Position numbers and translations under genes: made by a program
NCBI GenBank assembly: GCA_047618505.1
Contig: JBLHLB010000006.1
Location: 1 to 41,920, forward strand
From: JBLHLB01 sp047618505
GTDB taxonomy: Bacteria; Planctomycetota; UBA1135; GCA-002686595
Direction of reading: 5' to 3'
Length of the DNA: 41,920 nt
In this document: one piece after another, positions 18,297 to 26,981 of the stretch
How the letters are laid out: each line of letters starts with the position of its first letter
Position numbering within the stretch: position 1 is the stretch's first letter
The notes under the pieces: model-generated
The model's input: only the letters and a program-made list of their open reading frames with translations
Told to the model about the DNA's origin: nothing
Database searches by the model: none

Positions 18297-19733
18297 ATGG
18301 AGCAACCCAGCCAAGAGCGACTGATGATCCCCCGCCGCAACTTCCTCCGAGGCGCCGCTTTGGGATTGGGCGCTTCAGCTGTGCCGGGGATGCTCGCTGC
18401 CCACGGGCTCGCTACAGAGGGTACCGGTGCACCTCACTTTGCACCTCGGGCGAAGCGAGTCATCTGGCTCTTCATGTCCGGTGCTCCCTCTCAGATTGAT
18501 ATGTGGGATCACAAGCCTGTGCTCCAGGACATGTACGACAAGGACATTCCGGACTCGGTGGTCAACGGTCAGCGCTTCACAACCATGACCTCGGGACAGC
18601 AGCGCTTCCCCATCGCGCCGTCGATGTTTCAGTTCAAACCCCACGGTCAATCCGGCACCGAGGTTTCCGAACTCCTGCCGTACACCGCTAAGGTCGTGGA
18701 CGATCTCTGTGTGATTCGTTCGGTGAACACCACGTCGATCAACCACGATCCCGGCATCACCTTCATTCAAACGGGAAGTGAACTCCCCGGGCGCCCGAGC
18801 ATGGGCGCTTGGCTTTCCTATGGCCTAGGATCCGCTAACCGCGACCTGCCGACTTTTGTGGTGCTGCATTCGTCCTGGAGTGCAAAACGTCCGGCCCAGG
18901 CTCTCTATTCGCGGCTCTGGGGCTCCGGTTGGCTTCCTTCGAAGCACCAGGGTGTCTCCATGCGGTCGATTGGAGACCCCGTCCTCTTCCTGTCAAATCC
19001 TCCCGGGGTGAACCCCGACAGTCGTCGGCGCATGCTGGACGGTTTGGCAGGACTCAACGCGCGGCGTCAAGAAGATCTTGGCGACCCGGAGATCGGTGCA
19101 CGCATTGCGCAGTACGAGATGGCCCACCGGATGCAAAGTTCAGTTCCGGAACTACTGGACTTGTCGAGCGAACCGGAGCACGTACTCGACCTCTACGGCC
19201 CTGACGTAAAGAAGCCCGGTACCTTCGCCTACAACTGTCTCATGGCCAGGCGACTGGCCGAGCGCGATGTGCGCTTCACCCAGGTCTTCATCCGCGGCTG
19301 GGATCAGCACGGGAATCTACCCGGCGACATCCGATTGCAGTGCCGGGATGTCGACCAGGCCTGCGCAGCCCTGGTGCTTGACCTCAAGCAACGCGGCATG
19401 CTCGATGACACCCTGATTGTGTGGGGTGGTGAATTCGGTCGCACTGCCTATTGCCAGGGCAAGTTGCAGCGCAGCAATTACGGACGGGACCACCATCCAC
19501 GTTGCTACAGCATGTGGCTCGCCGGCGGAGGTGTCCGCCCGGGCATGACTTACGGCACGACCGATGACTTCAGCTACAACATCGTCGACAAGCCAGTTCA
19601 TATCCACGACCTGAACGCAACAGTCTTGCACCAGCTAGGCATCGACCACGAACGGCTAACCTACCGCTTCCAGGGTCGCGACTTCCGCCTCACGGATGTA
19701 AGCGGCAAGGTCGTTCATGACATTCTGACCTAA
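18297..19733 (+). CDS. Tat-exported DUF1501 protein, copy 2
   Basis: A 478-residue paralogue of the protein at 13165-14610. Its signal, MIPRRNFLRGAALGLGASAV, includes an internal Met at residue 10 that could also be the start (18324). The same landmarks recur: INHDPGITFIQTGSE, GAWLSYGLGSANRDLP, WDQHGNLPGDI, VWGGEFGRTAY, GRDHHPRCYSMWLAGGG and DDFSYNIV. The start follows the cytochrome stop by two bases, so they form an operon. It is presumably a periplasmic metal-binding alkaline phosphatase-fold protein working with the cytochrome partner; reaction unknown. After its stop the sequence decays into insertion sequence remains. Confidence 0.92.
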   Translation: MEQPSQERLMIPRRNFLRGAALGLGASAVPGMLAAHGLATEGTGAPHFAPRAKRVIWLFMSGAPSQIDMWDHKPVLQDMYDKDIPDSVVNGQRFTTMTSGQQRFPIAPSMFQFKPHGQSGTEVSELLPYTAKVVDDLCVIRSVNTTSINHDPGITFIQTGSELPGRPSMGAWLSYGLGSANRDLPTFVVLHSSWSAKRPAQALYSRLWGSGWLPSKHQGVSMRSIGDPVLFLSNPPGVNPDSRRRMLDGLAGLNARRQEDLGDPEIGARIAQYEMAHRMQSSVPELLDLSSEPEHVLDLYGPDVKKPGTFAYNCLMARRLAERDVRFTQVFIRGWDQHGNLPGDIRLQCRDVDQACAALVLDLKQRGMLDDTLIVWGGEFGRTAYCQGKLQRSNYGRDHHPRCYSMWLAGGGVRPGMTYGTTDDFSYNIVDKPVHIHDLNATVLHQLGIDHERLTYRFQGRDFRLTDVSGKVVHDILT

Positions 19734-19838
19734 AACTACGAGACGATCGTGTAGCGAGACTTGCGGTGCTGTCCATGGGGCACTTCCTTCATCCGCTGTT
19801 GTTACGCGGCCCATTTTTCGGTCTCCATCAGTCCGTGC

Positions 19839-19901
19839 GGTGAAGATGTCCCTAAAAAAGAGCCTCTGTGTGGCTAACCCCGCCTGCATCGCCGGGGTCC
19901 T
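19839..19901 (-). pseudogene. C-terminal fragment of an IS1-type transposase
   Basis: Read on the minus strand this encodes RTPAMQAGLATQRLFFRDIF, close to the end of the transposase at 27040-27995 (RAPAMQAGLVNRKLSLRAVF). The rest of the gene is missing. It sits just inside the left repeat of the remnant element, as expected for the 3' end of a leftward transposase gene. Confidence 0.6.
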
Positions 19902-19998
19902 GACAACCAGAGGTGGTCCGAGGAAACGGAGCCAGCCCGGGAGTTAGGTCTGGCGGCGGCGCGGGGGGCACTGGCACGATGAACCCCGATGAACCCCG

Positions 19999-20142
19999 AT
20001 GAAGAACAAGCGCAGAACCCACAGCCCCGAGTTCAAGGCTCGCGTCGCCCTTGAGGCTCTGAAAGGCCTGAAACCCATCCACCAAACCACTTCAACTCCG
20101 GTGTCCGATAAAGCCAGCAAGGTCACCATGGTGGAGAACTGA
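19999..20142 (+). pseudogene. N-terminal fragment of an IS3-family OrfA transposase
   Basis: The frame encodes MKNKRRTHSPEFKARVALEA, then LKGLKP, the classical helix-turn-helix start of IS3/IS911 OrfA proteins, then loses similarity and stops after 47 codons. The helix-turn-helix downstream part and OrfB are absent. Two copies of a 10-base unit (GAACCCCGAT, 19981-20000) run directly into the start codon. Clearly a decayed fragment. Confidence 0.65.
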
Positions 20143-20170
20143 CCAAAAGGCGCGGCCTAACTAACAACGG

Positions 20171-20347
20171 ATGAAGGAAGCACCGGAGGTTCTGCCGTGC
20201 CCGGTATGCCGCACCCAGCGACGTTTGATGTCGATCATTCTGAATCGCACCGTCAGCGTGAGGATTCTCTCCCACATGGGATTGGAATGTGATCCACCCG
20301 CCATCCAACCCGCTAGAGCTCCGCCCCAGATGGAATTCGCGTTCTGA
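20171..20347 (+). pseudogene. C-terminal fragment of an IS91-like (Y2) transposase
   Basis: The 58-residue frame contains a CPVC zinc-ribbon half, then RILSHMGLECDPP and IQPARAPPQ. This resembles the end of IS91-like transposases, where a Cys pair precedes an 'ILEHLGL...PPIAPAR.PPQ' type tail. The catalytic tyrosine region is missing. Its first codons overlap the right repeat of the neighbouring remnant, so several insertions have been stacked and deleted here. Assignment rests on motif memory only. Confidence 0.45.
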
Positions 20348-20608
20348 CGAGGCAAACCAGTTGGAACGGGCGACCGCAAGGGTCGCCCCAGGCTTCTCCA
20401 ATGGCCTTGGAACTGATCCCTGCCGAATTGGCCAACAAAAAACGCTCCCACCGGCCACAATCCTGTTGGAACTTACGCCCTTCCCTAGGGCTCAATACAA
20501 ACCAACGCCGTTCTCCATCAAGACCCCCTTGGAAATGCCTACTTGGAGCACCTATCCGCTCCGCCAGGCCTCGAAGAGTCTCCCTCACCCCTTCATGAGA
20601 CGATCTAA
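20348..20608. other. Non-coding region upstream of the metalloprotease gene
   Basis: These 261 bases follow the transposase fragments and precede the ATG at 20609. No convincing gene or hairpin is seen; the promoter of the protease gene should be here. Confidence 0.35.
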
Positions 20609-22411
20609 ATGAAGAAACTACCCTATGCCGTGGCCGGCGCAGTCGCTTTGGCTTGCTTCGCCCTACCCGGATCCATTCCGGGTATCGCAAGCCAAGCAGC
20701 GACGCCCGCCACTCTTTCCCAGTCTGCGAACAACTTCCTTGGCTTGGGGAGTAGCAGCATCGGTGATGTCAACGTACTCGGCGAGCTTGGCCAGGCGATC
20801 ACGGTCGGAATGGACATTCCCGGCGCTCCGATTACCCTGCAGCTATACCCCCAGTCGGTGCGCTCCGACATCTTTGAGGTTCGCGCGCAGGTGGAAGATG
20901 GTAGCTGGGTTGACGTTCCCCATGAGACCGCTCGAACCTACGGAGGCAGCGTTGTTGGTGATCCGGGTAGCCGCGTAGCCGCCTCTTGGCTGAGCGACGG
21001 CGTGCACGCGCGGATTCTCTTGTCGAACAACCAAGAATTCTGGATCGAGCCCCTCGCGGGACGCGTCGACCAAGCGACCGCGCAACAACACGTTCTGTAT
21101 CGCACCGAAGATGTGATCTCGAACGGCGGGACCTGTGACGCGGATCTGCTCGCGCCGGTCTCTCTGCCCGGATTCAAGGGAAGCGCAGGTAGGGAAGAAG
21201 TGCCGGGTACCGCCAATGCGGGCAATGTGACTGCAGAGCTGGGATGTGATGCGGACTTTGAGTTCTTCTCCAATCATGGGTCCGGAACCCAGGCCCGCAT
21301 CGAGAGCGTGATCAATGCGATCAACCTGCAGTACTTATCCGATGTAGGGATCACCCACTCGATCACAACGATCTTGATTCGAACCACGTCCAACGACCCC
21401 TACTCTCGCAAGGGCGCTTCTCAGCTGCTCGACCAGTTTAGGAACGAGTGGACCTCCAACCAAGCTGGCATCCAAAGGGATGTTGCCCACCTGTTCACGG
21501 GTAAGTCCCTGGCCGGATCGACGATCGGCATCGCCTATGTCGGCGTCGTGTGCAACTCCTCCTTCGGCTACGGGCTGGTCGAGTCCGACAACAGCAGCAA
21601 CTTTGCCTTCGTCACCGACCTCTCGGCCCACGAGCTGGGTCACAACTGGGGTGCCAGTCACTGCTCGTGCACCAGCTTCACCATGAACGCGTTCATCACG
21701 GGCTCCAACGACTTTGAGCCAAATGCCACGATCCCGACGATCATTGCCTATCGGGACGCCCAGACCTGCTTCGGTGGTGGTACCAGCACGACAGGTACTG
21801 TCGCCGGCACCGTCACGGACGCTTCCAATGGCAGTCCCATCGCTGGAGCGGCGGTTCAGGTTGATTCTGGGCAGTCCGGCACGACTGCCGGCGACGGCAG
21901 CTACTCGATTGCCAACGTGCCGACCGGATCCAGAACCGTGACCGCATCCGCCCTCGGCTTCATCGCCCAGAACGCGGGCGCGACTGTGAGCGACAGTGCC
22001 ACGACAACGGTGGACTTCGCCCTGGACGCTGCGCCGGTGGGTTCCCAAGCCATCGTGGAGAGCATCACCTCCACATCCACGGGTGGTGGAAATAGCGACA
22101 AGCACATCTTCTTCGACATCCGGATCGTGGACGACGGCGGCAACCCTGTTGTTGGCGCCAGCGTTTCGATCTCTGTCGACTTGGACGGTGCTCTCTTCGG
22201 AACCGGTACTGCCACCACCGACAGTAACGGTGTGGCATCACTGAACGCCAAGAACTCCCCGAACGGATGTTACGAGACGGATGTGACCGGCGTGAGCGCC
22301 GCGGGCCTGACCTTTGACGGAGCCGAGCCCGCCAATGGCTTCGCCAAGGGATCGGATTCAACTCCCGACGTGGACAGTATTACGTCCTCGGACCCCTGCT
22401 TCTCCGGCTAG
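20609..22411 (+). CDS. Secreted zinc metalloprotease (reprolysin-like) with C-terminal Ig-like domains
   Basis: A 600-residue protein with Sec signal MKKLPYAVAGAVALACFALP. Residues about 30-205 look like a propeptide. The catalytic domain (about 212-390) has the complete metzincin zinc site HELGHNWGASH (H341, E342, H345, H351), followed by a possible Met-turn (FTMNA, Met359). A carboxypeptidase-regulatory-like beta sandwich follows (about 395-475, GTVTDASNGSPIAGAAVQV), then an Ig-like/invasin-type domain (about 480-600, NPVVGASVSISVDLDG). It likely degrades proteins outside the cell, with the C-terminal domains for adhesion or substrate targeting. It is a single-gene unit ending in a strong terminator. 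Confidence 0.9.
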   Translation: MKKLPYAVAGAVALACFALPGSIPGIASQAATPATLSQSANNFLGLGSSSIGDVNVLGELGQAITVGMDIPGAPITLQLYPQSVRSDIFEVRAQVEDGSWVDVPHETARTYGGSVVGDPGSRVAASWLSDGVHARILLSNNQEFWIEPLAGRVDQATAQQHVLYRTEDVISNGGTCDADLLAPVSLPGFKGSAGREEVPGTANAGNVTAELGCDADFEFFSNHGSGTQARIESVINAINLQYLSDVGITHSITTILIRTTSNDPYSRKGASQLLDQFRNEWTSNQAGIQRDVAHLFTGKSLAGSTIGIAYVGVVCNSSFGYGLVESDNSSNFAFVTDLSAHELGHNWGASHCSCTSFTMNAFITGSNDFEPNATIPTIIAYRDAQTCFGGGTSTTGTVAGTVTDASNGSPIAGAAVQVDSGQSGTTAGDGSYSIANVPTGSRTVTASALGFIAQNAGATVSDSATTTVDFALDAAPVGSQAIVESITSTSTGGGNSDKHIFFDIRIVDDGGNPVVGASVSISVDLDGALFGTGTATTDSNGVASLNAKNSPNGCYETDVTGVSAAGLTFDGAEPANGFAKGSDSTPDVDSITSSDPCFSG

Positions 22412-22433
22412 TCCCAAAGCGCGAGTGAAAAAG

Positions 22434-22477
22434 AGTGGCCGACCCCGGCGTTGTGCAGGGGTCGGCCACTTTTTATT
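22434..22477 (+). terminator. Rho-independent terminator of the metalloprotease gene
   Basis: A perfect 13-base stem (AGTGGCCGACCCC at 22434-22446 with its complement at 22458-22470) encloses an 11-base loop and runs into TTTTTATT. It begins 23 bases after the protease stop and has the classic intrinsic terminator shape. Confidence 0.9.
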
Positions 22478-22513
22478 GGTTACGGGCTAGAGCTTGAGCA
22501 GTTCCCTTTCCAT

Positions 22514-22563
22514 TGGCGCCGGGTGGTTCTGGGGCGTTACCGCCCCAGAACCACCCGGCGCCA
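22514..22563. repeat. Perfect 23-bp inverted repeat with a 4-base loop
   Basis: Bases 22514-22536 are the exact reverse complement of 22541-22563, with loop TTAC. The stem is GC-rich and has no mismatch. There is no T-tract on either side, so it is not an ordinary intrinsic terminator. It lies 36 bases beyond the terminator hairpin and about 350 bases before the sigma factor gene. Confidence 0.9.
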
Positions 22564-22916
22564 CGGCCCACGCTCTCGGCGCACCTAAGCATCGCCGCAC
22601 GCGTTACCGCTTGCGTCGCAAGGCTCGCTACCGGCCTGGGCGAGCTGACCCCTGACCGGGCGGAATTTGCACCCGCTGGATGACTAACGAAGTTTCATGA
22701 ATTTATCGCATCTTCAATTCCCTCCGACCAGCATGCCTGGCCACACTGTGCACCAACGCCACGCAACGGGTGTATCCTCGCAAGAGAGAGAGGTGCCTCT
22801 CGGGTGCAAGGACCTCAACAAGTTGTTAGACTCCGATCGGTCGCCTTCAGTCGCTGAATTCGCAACAAAAGGGCACGTGATGACTCGATCGGAATTGCGC
22901 TCCAACGCCGCCCTTG
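22564..22916. other. Upstream region of the sigma factor/kinase operon
   Basis: About 350 bases without a convincing gene. A possible 87-codon frame at 22697-22960 overlaps the sigma factor start in another frame and has no domain or signal features. The operon promoter should lie here, possibly autoregulated by the sigma factor, but no -35/-10 pair could be named safely. Confidence 0.4.
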
Positions 22917-23441
22917 ATGACAGACTCCAAACGTCAATTATCGGAAGATGTCTACGCTGAACTGCGTACGATCGCCCAACGCGAAATGCAAGGTGCGCGG
23001 CGCGACCACACCCTGCAGCCCACTGCGCTAGTCAATGAGGCCTATATGCGCCTGGCCAAGTGCGGCGACACGGTTTGGGAAAGCCGGGGACAATTTAGGG
23101 CACTGGCGACAACCTGCATTCGGCACATCCTGATCGATCATGCCCGTCAACGGGGCACGATTAAGCGTGGTGGAGATCGGCTCTCTATCACGCTCCACGA
23201 CCTGCCCGACGAGCAGTCAGATCCCCACGAGATCAGCGTACTCGACCTGGAGGAAGTGTTGCAGGAGCTCGAGAAGAAGGATGCGAAGCTCGCACGGCTG
23301 ATCGAACTACGCTATTTCGGGGGCTTGACGATACCGGAGTGCGCCGAGGAACTTGGCACGAGCGTTCACACTTTGAAGGATCGGTCTCGCTTTGCCCTCG
23401 CTTGGCTGCGCATGCGCTTAGTGACCCCAGAAGCAGAGTGA
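22917..23441 (+). CDS. ECF-type RNA polymerase sigma factor (planctomycete Sig-70_X6-like)
   Basis: From the ATG at 22917 the product has 174 residues; a TTG directly precedes it. It has the two sigma regions of the ECF family: region 2 (PTALVNEAYMRL, FRALATTCIRHILIDHARQR) and region 4 (IELRYFGGLTIPECAEELGT with a C-terminal helix-turn-helix). The LRTIAQREM...TLQPTALVNEAY start is typical of the PF07638/TIGR02999 type common in Planctomycetota and Acidobacteria. It overlaps the downstream kinase by GTGA, so the two are co-translated. Sigma factors of this kind are often controlled through the neighbouring Ser/Thr kinase rather than an anti-sigma factor, and no anti-sigma gene is present. Target genes unknown. 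Confidence 0.92.
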   Translation: MTDSKRQLSEDVYAELRTIAQREMQGARRDHTLQPTALVNEAYMRLAKCGDTVWESRGQFRALATTCIRHILIDHARQRGTIKRGGDRLSITLHDLPDEQSDPHEISVLDLEEVLQELEKKDAKLARLIELRYFGGLTIPECAEELGTSVHTLKDRSRFALAWLRMRLVTPEAE

Positions 23442-26400
23442 ACGACGCTGACCAGAACCGTCTCTTCGCTATCTTCCAAGGGGCACTCCAACTCCCCCTG
23501 GAAGAACGCGATGCGTACCTGCAGGAGTCCTGTGCCGATGGGGATGAGCGGGCGATGCTTGACAGCCTGCTCAAAGCCGACGAGGCAAACGAGCATTCGC
23601 CCCCGAAGCTCGCAATTGCGGGGAGAGAGACCCTCGATGAGATCCGAGAAGGCACACAGCAGCCTGCCCTTGCTCTTGATCTCCTCGGCAAGAGGATTGG
23701 CAAGTACATCCTCCAGTCCGAGCTCGGGCGTGGTGGCATGGGAATTGTCTACCTCGCACAACAGGAGAGCACAGGGCAGTTCGTTGCGCTGAAATGCCTC
23801 CGCCCGCATGCGTCAAGGGACAGGGAGGTCGAGCGTTTTGAGCAGGAGATACACGTCCTGGGTCGGTTGGACCATGTGGGTATAGCGAAGGTATTCGACG
23901 CAGGGATTATTGGAGAGGATGGTGGGCAGCAGCACTACTTCGCGATGGAGTACGTGCGCGGCCGGATACTTTCGGACTATGCGCGTGAAGAGCAGCTAGG
24001 CTTGCAGGCAGTGCTCAAACTGATTGCCGCAATTTGCGACGCTGTCCAGCACGCACACGAGCATGGCGTCATCCACCGCGACCTAAAGCCGGCCAACATC
24101 CTCGTCACCACCGATGGTCAGCCCAAGGTTCTTGATTTCGGCGTCTCAAGGGTTATCGATCGAGACCAACAACTGACAACCCTCGGGTCAGATGGTGCGA
24201 GACTGATTGGAACCTTGAGCTACATGAGCCCCGAACAGGCCGGGGGAGATCACGCGAATGTCAGCGCCACTAGTGATGTCTTTGCCCTTGGGGTCATCGC
24301 CTACGAGCTGCTCAGCGGCGAGTTGCCACATGACGTTCAAGACCGCAGCCTGCTGTCCGCAGCCCAGATAATCCGAGACCAAACGCCCAAAAGATTGCGC
24401 GCCCAGTCGCCATCTTTCCCCACAGAAGTGGACACGATTGTCGGCAAGGCACTCGAACAGGATCCCTGGAGGCGCTATGCGAGTCCGGCGGCCATGGCGG
24501 AGGACCTGCGGAGGTTCTTGCGCCACGAGCCAATCCAGGCGCGTCCGCCGAACACGCTCTATAGCATCGTCAAGTTTGCCCGCCGCCATCGAGTTCTGGT
24601 CTCCAGCAGCCTGATGATCATGATCGTGCTGCTTGTGGCTGTCGTGGCTAGCCTGCGCTGGGCCTTGAAAGCTGAGGATGCCCGTGGAGCGGCGGAGTGG
24701 AGCAACTATAGAACTACTCTCAACTTGAGTGAGGCCGACCTGCGCCAAGGACAACACTCGCGCGCCGTCCGCAATCTCACTGCCGTAGACCCCTCACTGC
24801 GCGGCTGGGAATGGCGCTACCTGAGCCATCGCGCCGACCAGAGCAAGCACACCATCCAAGAATCCCACTGGCTACTGGTTTGGTCTGTGGCGATGTCGCC
24901 GGACGGAGGGCGAGCCTACACCTGTGGAGGCGATGGGGCCGTTAAATCGTGGGACCTGGCCACGGGGCAACTGATAGCAGAGACGGATGACCACAAGGAA
25001 CGTGTCTTCGCAGTGGCGGCCTCATCTGACGAGAGAACAATCGCAACCGCCTCCGTCGATGTGCGTATACGCGACCAGGCTACACTGGAGACACTTGCTG
25101 TGATCCGCGGTCACGCCGGCACCATCCATGGCCTGTGCTTCTCTCCCAATGGCAAACTCCTGGCCTCGGGCGATCAGAACGGAACGCTCCTACTTTCTGA
25201 TGGCAAGGACGGTTCTCTTGTGCGAGAGCTTGACGGCCACGACCGTTTCCTGTGGGAACTCTCCTTTTCACCGGACAATGATCTGTTGGCCTCCTCAGAT
25301 GCTGCAGGCATTGTGAGAATCTGGAACGTCACGAGCGGCAGGGAGGTGCTGCAGATCCAAACAGAAGCGGGCCCTGCAATGGGCCTGGCCTTCTCACCTG
25401 ACGGAAAGCGGCTCGCAATCGGTTCGAAGGATGGAGCATTGCGCCTCGTAAGCGTGGAAAGCGGCGAGGTACTCTCCACCCGGGCAGCCCACTCTGAGAT
25501 AATCCGCGATGTTGCCTTCAGCTTCGATGGCAAGCGTGTCATTAGCGCCTCCAACGATCGCTCCATCGGCGTTTGGGACTCCGCTGAACTCGCGCCCATC
25601 GCGCGCCTGACGGGTCATAGCGCTGCGGTCGTGTCCCTCTCTGCCAGTCCCGACAGCAATGCATTCCTCTCCACATCGGAAGATCGATCCATCAAGAGCT
25701 GGGCTGGTCGATTCCTGACGGATGGCAATCTCCTTTACCCGCTTAGCGATGTGACAGGCTTCGCGGAAGACTCTGATCCCGCCCTGTTCCACACGCTTTC
25801 GCAGGACTCAATTATCACGACGCGTGCCATCTCCAATGGCGACCCCATCTCAGCCAAGGAACCTGCGGACCTGCACGGCATGACGCGGACGCTACTTGCC
25901 CTAAATGGGACCCTGCTGGTGCACGGTCTTAAACTAGGTCCACAGACTTCTGCGACGGACACCTACGTAAATCTGCCCAATGGTAGCGTCACCGCCTACG
26001 AGGGACTGATCACCGATTGGATGGGCCTATGCCTCGAGGGCAGCACCACCTGGCTCTCCCTGCCAAATGGAACCCTGCTGCTTTGCGACACAGATAGCGG
26101 AAGAGTGCACCTCCGGATTCCCGACGTAGCCCTGACCTGCAAAACCATCGCGGTCGACGCCGAGCATGACTGGATTGCTGCGGCCAATGACGATCAATTT
26201 GTCGTTAGCATCCGTGACCTAGATTCTGGTACAGAGCTCACAACCCTTGGCGGTCATTCCAATTCGATCGAAGACCTCGAGTTTAGCCCATCCTCTCAGT
26301 GGCTCCTGTCCGCCTCCGACGATCATACCGTCAAGGTCTGGAGCACAGACTCTTGGGAGCAGATCGCAGCCCTGGAAACCCACGGCGCCATGGATGTGCG

Positions 26401-26632
26401 AGCCTGCTTCCACCCAGATGAGACCCGGCTCGCTTCGGTCAGTAGCGATGGAATCGTACGAATCTGGTCGACTGAAACCTGGGATGAGATCCTTGCCGTG
26501 CACCTCCCGCCCGCTTCAGGCAAATCAGTGAGCATCGGATTCTCACCCAACGGCGGCCAACTCTTCGTTGTGATGGAGTCCGGCTTGCATGTCCTCGATG
26601 CGCGCCATTCGAATCCATCCATGGGGGAGTAA
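23438..26632 (+). CDS. Membrane Ser/Thr protein kinase with C-terminal WD40 repeats
   Basis: The GTG at 23438 gives 1064 residues. A Hanks-type kinase domain spans about 88-365, with glycine loop GRGGMG (97-102), VALK (Lys119), catalytic HRDLKPAN (213-220, Asp215), DFG (233-235) and SPEQAGG activation-segment end. All core catalytic residues are present, so it should be active. A single transmembrane helix follows (about 386-409, LMIMIVLLVAVVA), then a long beta-propeller-like region of WD40 repeats (about 480-1060, many FSPDGK/ASxDxxIxxW units), probably outside the cytoplasm as sensor or scaffold. The N-terminal 85 residues are a helical leader. Start overlaps the sigma factor stop, so it likely works on that sigma factor. 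Confidence 0.92.
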   Translation: MNDADQNRLFAIFQGALQLPLEERDAYLQESCADGDERAMLDSLLKADEANEHSPPKLAIAGRETLDEIREGTQQPALALDLLGKRIGKYILQSELGRGGMGIVYLAQQESTGQFVALKCLRPHASRDREVERFEQEIHVLGRLDHVGIAKVFDAGIIGEDGGQQHYFAMEYVRGRILSDYAREEQLGLQAVLKLIAAICDAVQHAHEHGVIHRDLKPANILVTTDGQPKVLDFGVSRVIDRDQQLTTLGSDGARLIGTLSYMSPEQAGGDHANVSATSDVFALGVIAYELLSGELPHDVQDRSLLSAAQIIRDQTPKRLRAQSPSFPTEVDTIVGKALEQDPWRRYASPAAMAEDLRRFLRHEPIQARPPNTLYSIVKFARRHRVLVSSSLMIMIVLLVAVVASLRWALKAEDARGAAEWSNYRTTLNLSEADLRQGQHSRAVRNLTAVDPSLRGWEWRYLSHRADQSKHTIQESHWLLVWSVAMSPDGGRAYTCGGDGAVKSWDLATGQLIAETDDHKERVFAVAASSDERTIATASVDVRIRDQATLETLAVIRGHAGTIHGLCFSPNGKLLASGDQNGTLLLSDGKDGSLVRELDGHDRFLWELSFSPDNDLLASSDAAGIVRIWNVTSGREVLQIQTEAGPAMGLAFSPDGKRLAIGSKDGALRLVSVESGEVLSTRAAHSEIIRDVAFSFDGKRVISASNDRSIGVWDSAELAPIARLTGHSAAVVSLSASPDSNAFLSTSEDRSIKSWAGRFLTDGNLLYPLSDVTGFAEDSDPALFHTLSQDSIITTRAISNGDPISAKEPADLHGMTRTLLALNGTLLVHGLKLGPQTSATDTYVNLPNGSVTAYEGLITDWMGLCLEGSTTWLSLPNGTLLLCDTDSGRVHLRIPDVALTCKTIAVDAEHDWIAAANDDQFVVSIRDLDSGTELTTLGGHSNSIEDLEFSPSSQWLLSASDDHTVKVWSTDSWEQIAALETHGAMDVRACFHPDETRLASVSSDGIVRIWSTETWDEILAVHLPPASGKSVSIGFSPNGGQLFVVMESGLHVLDARHSNPSMGE

Positions 26633-26878
26633 ATTCAGATTTTGAATGGTGCGAGAAGAACTGGGAGGGTGGACATCGGCTGTCCCCGGCCTAAACACGG
26701 TACGGGCCCAACCCCCTGATGCGTCGGGCATTCAATGCCCTAAAGACGGAGTGCACTAGCGGCAATGCCCGGCGGTCGCCATCATCCTGTCCGTGCCCTG
26801 GATCTCCCGACTCTTCCACCTTTGGCTCCGGAGGCGTCATTGCCAAGGCGAACAAGATGATCATGAGCAATCGCGTCG
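26633..26878. other. Non-coding flank between the kinase gene and the IS element
   Basis: No convincing gene. The minus-strand frame that runs in from the transposase continues here only because it lost its normal stop. No T-rich terminator hairpin was seen directly after the kinase. Confidence 0.3.
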
Positions 26879-26900
26879 GGTACTTCCGACATCGGCTGTG
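26879..26900 (+). repeat. Left terminal inverted repeat of the IS1-type element
   Basis: Matches the right end at 28087-28108 (inverted) at 18 of 22 positions; the outer 8 bases GGTACTTC are identical. Confidence 0.7.
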
Positions 26901-26981
26901 ACTACGCGGCACATTCCTGGCTCTCCATCGATCCGTGATACGTCCAGGCTCGCGGTCGCGCAACGACAAAGAGCACGAAGA

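Larger units (their letters stand above)
19779..20184. mobile_element. Remnant of an IS1-type element, internally deleted and rebuilt
   Basis: The ends form an imperfect inverted repeat that includes a perfect 13-base core (CTTCCTTCATCCG at 19783-19795 and its complement at 20168-20180). The left end and its inner flank also resemble the left end of the element at 26879-28108: both read onward through an ACGCGGC-CAT-type stretch into the C-terminal codons of a transposase. Only about 400 bases remain, and an IS3-family fragment lies inside. This is inferred as a dead, non-autonomous derivative; no target duplication was found. Confidence 0.5.

Noticed and set aside
21335..22105. A 256-codon minus-strand frame inside the metalloprotease gene
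   Set aside because: Its residue composition is that of antisense of a GC-rich gene, and the plus-strand gene has a clear zinc site and domains.
22697..22960. An 87-codon plus-strand frame before the sigma factor
   Set aside because: It overlaps the sigma factor start in another frame and has no signal, domain or ribosome site.
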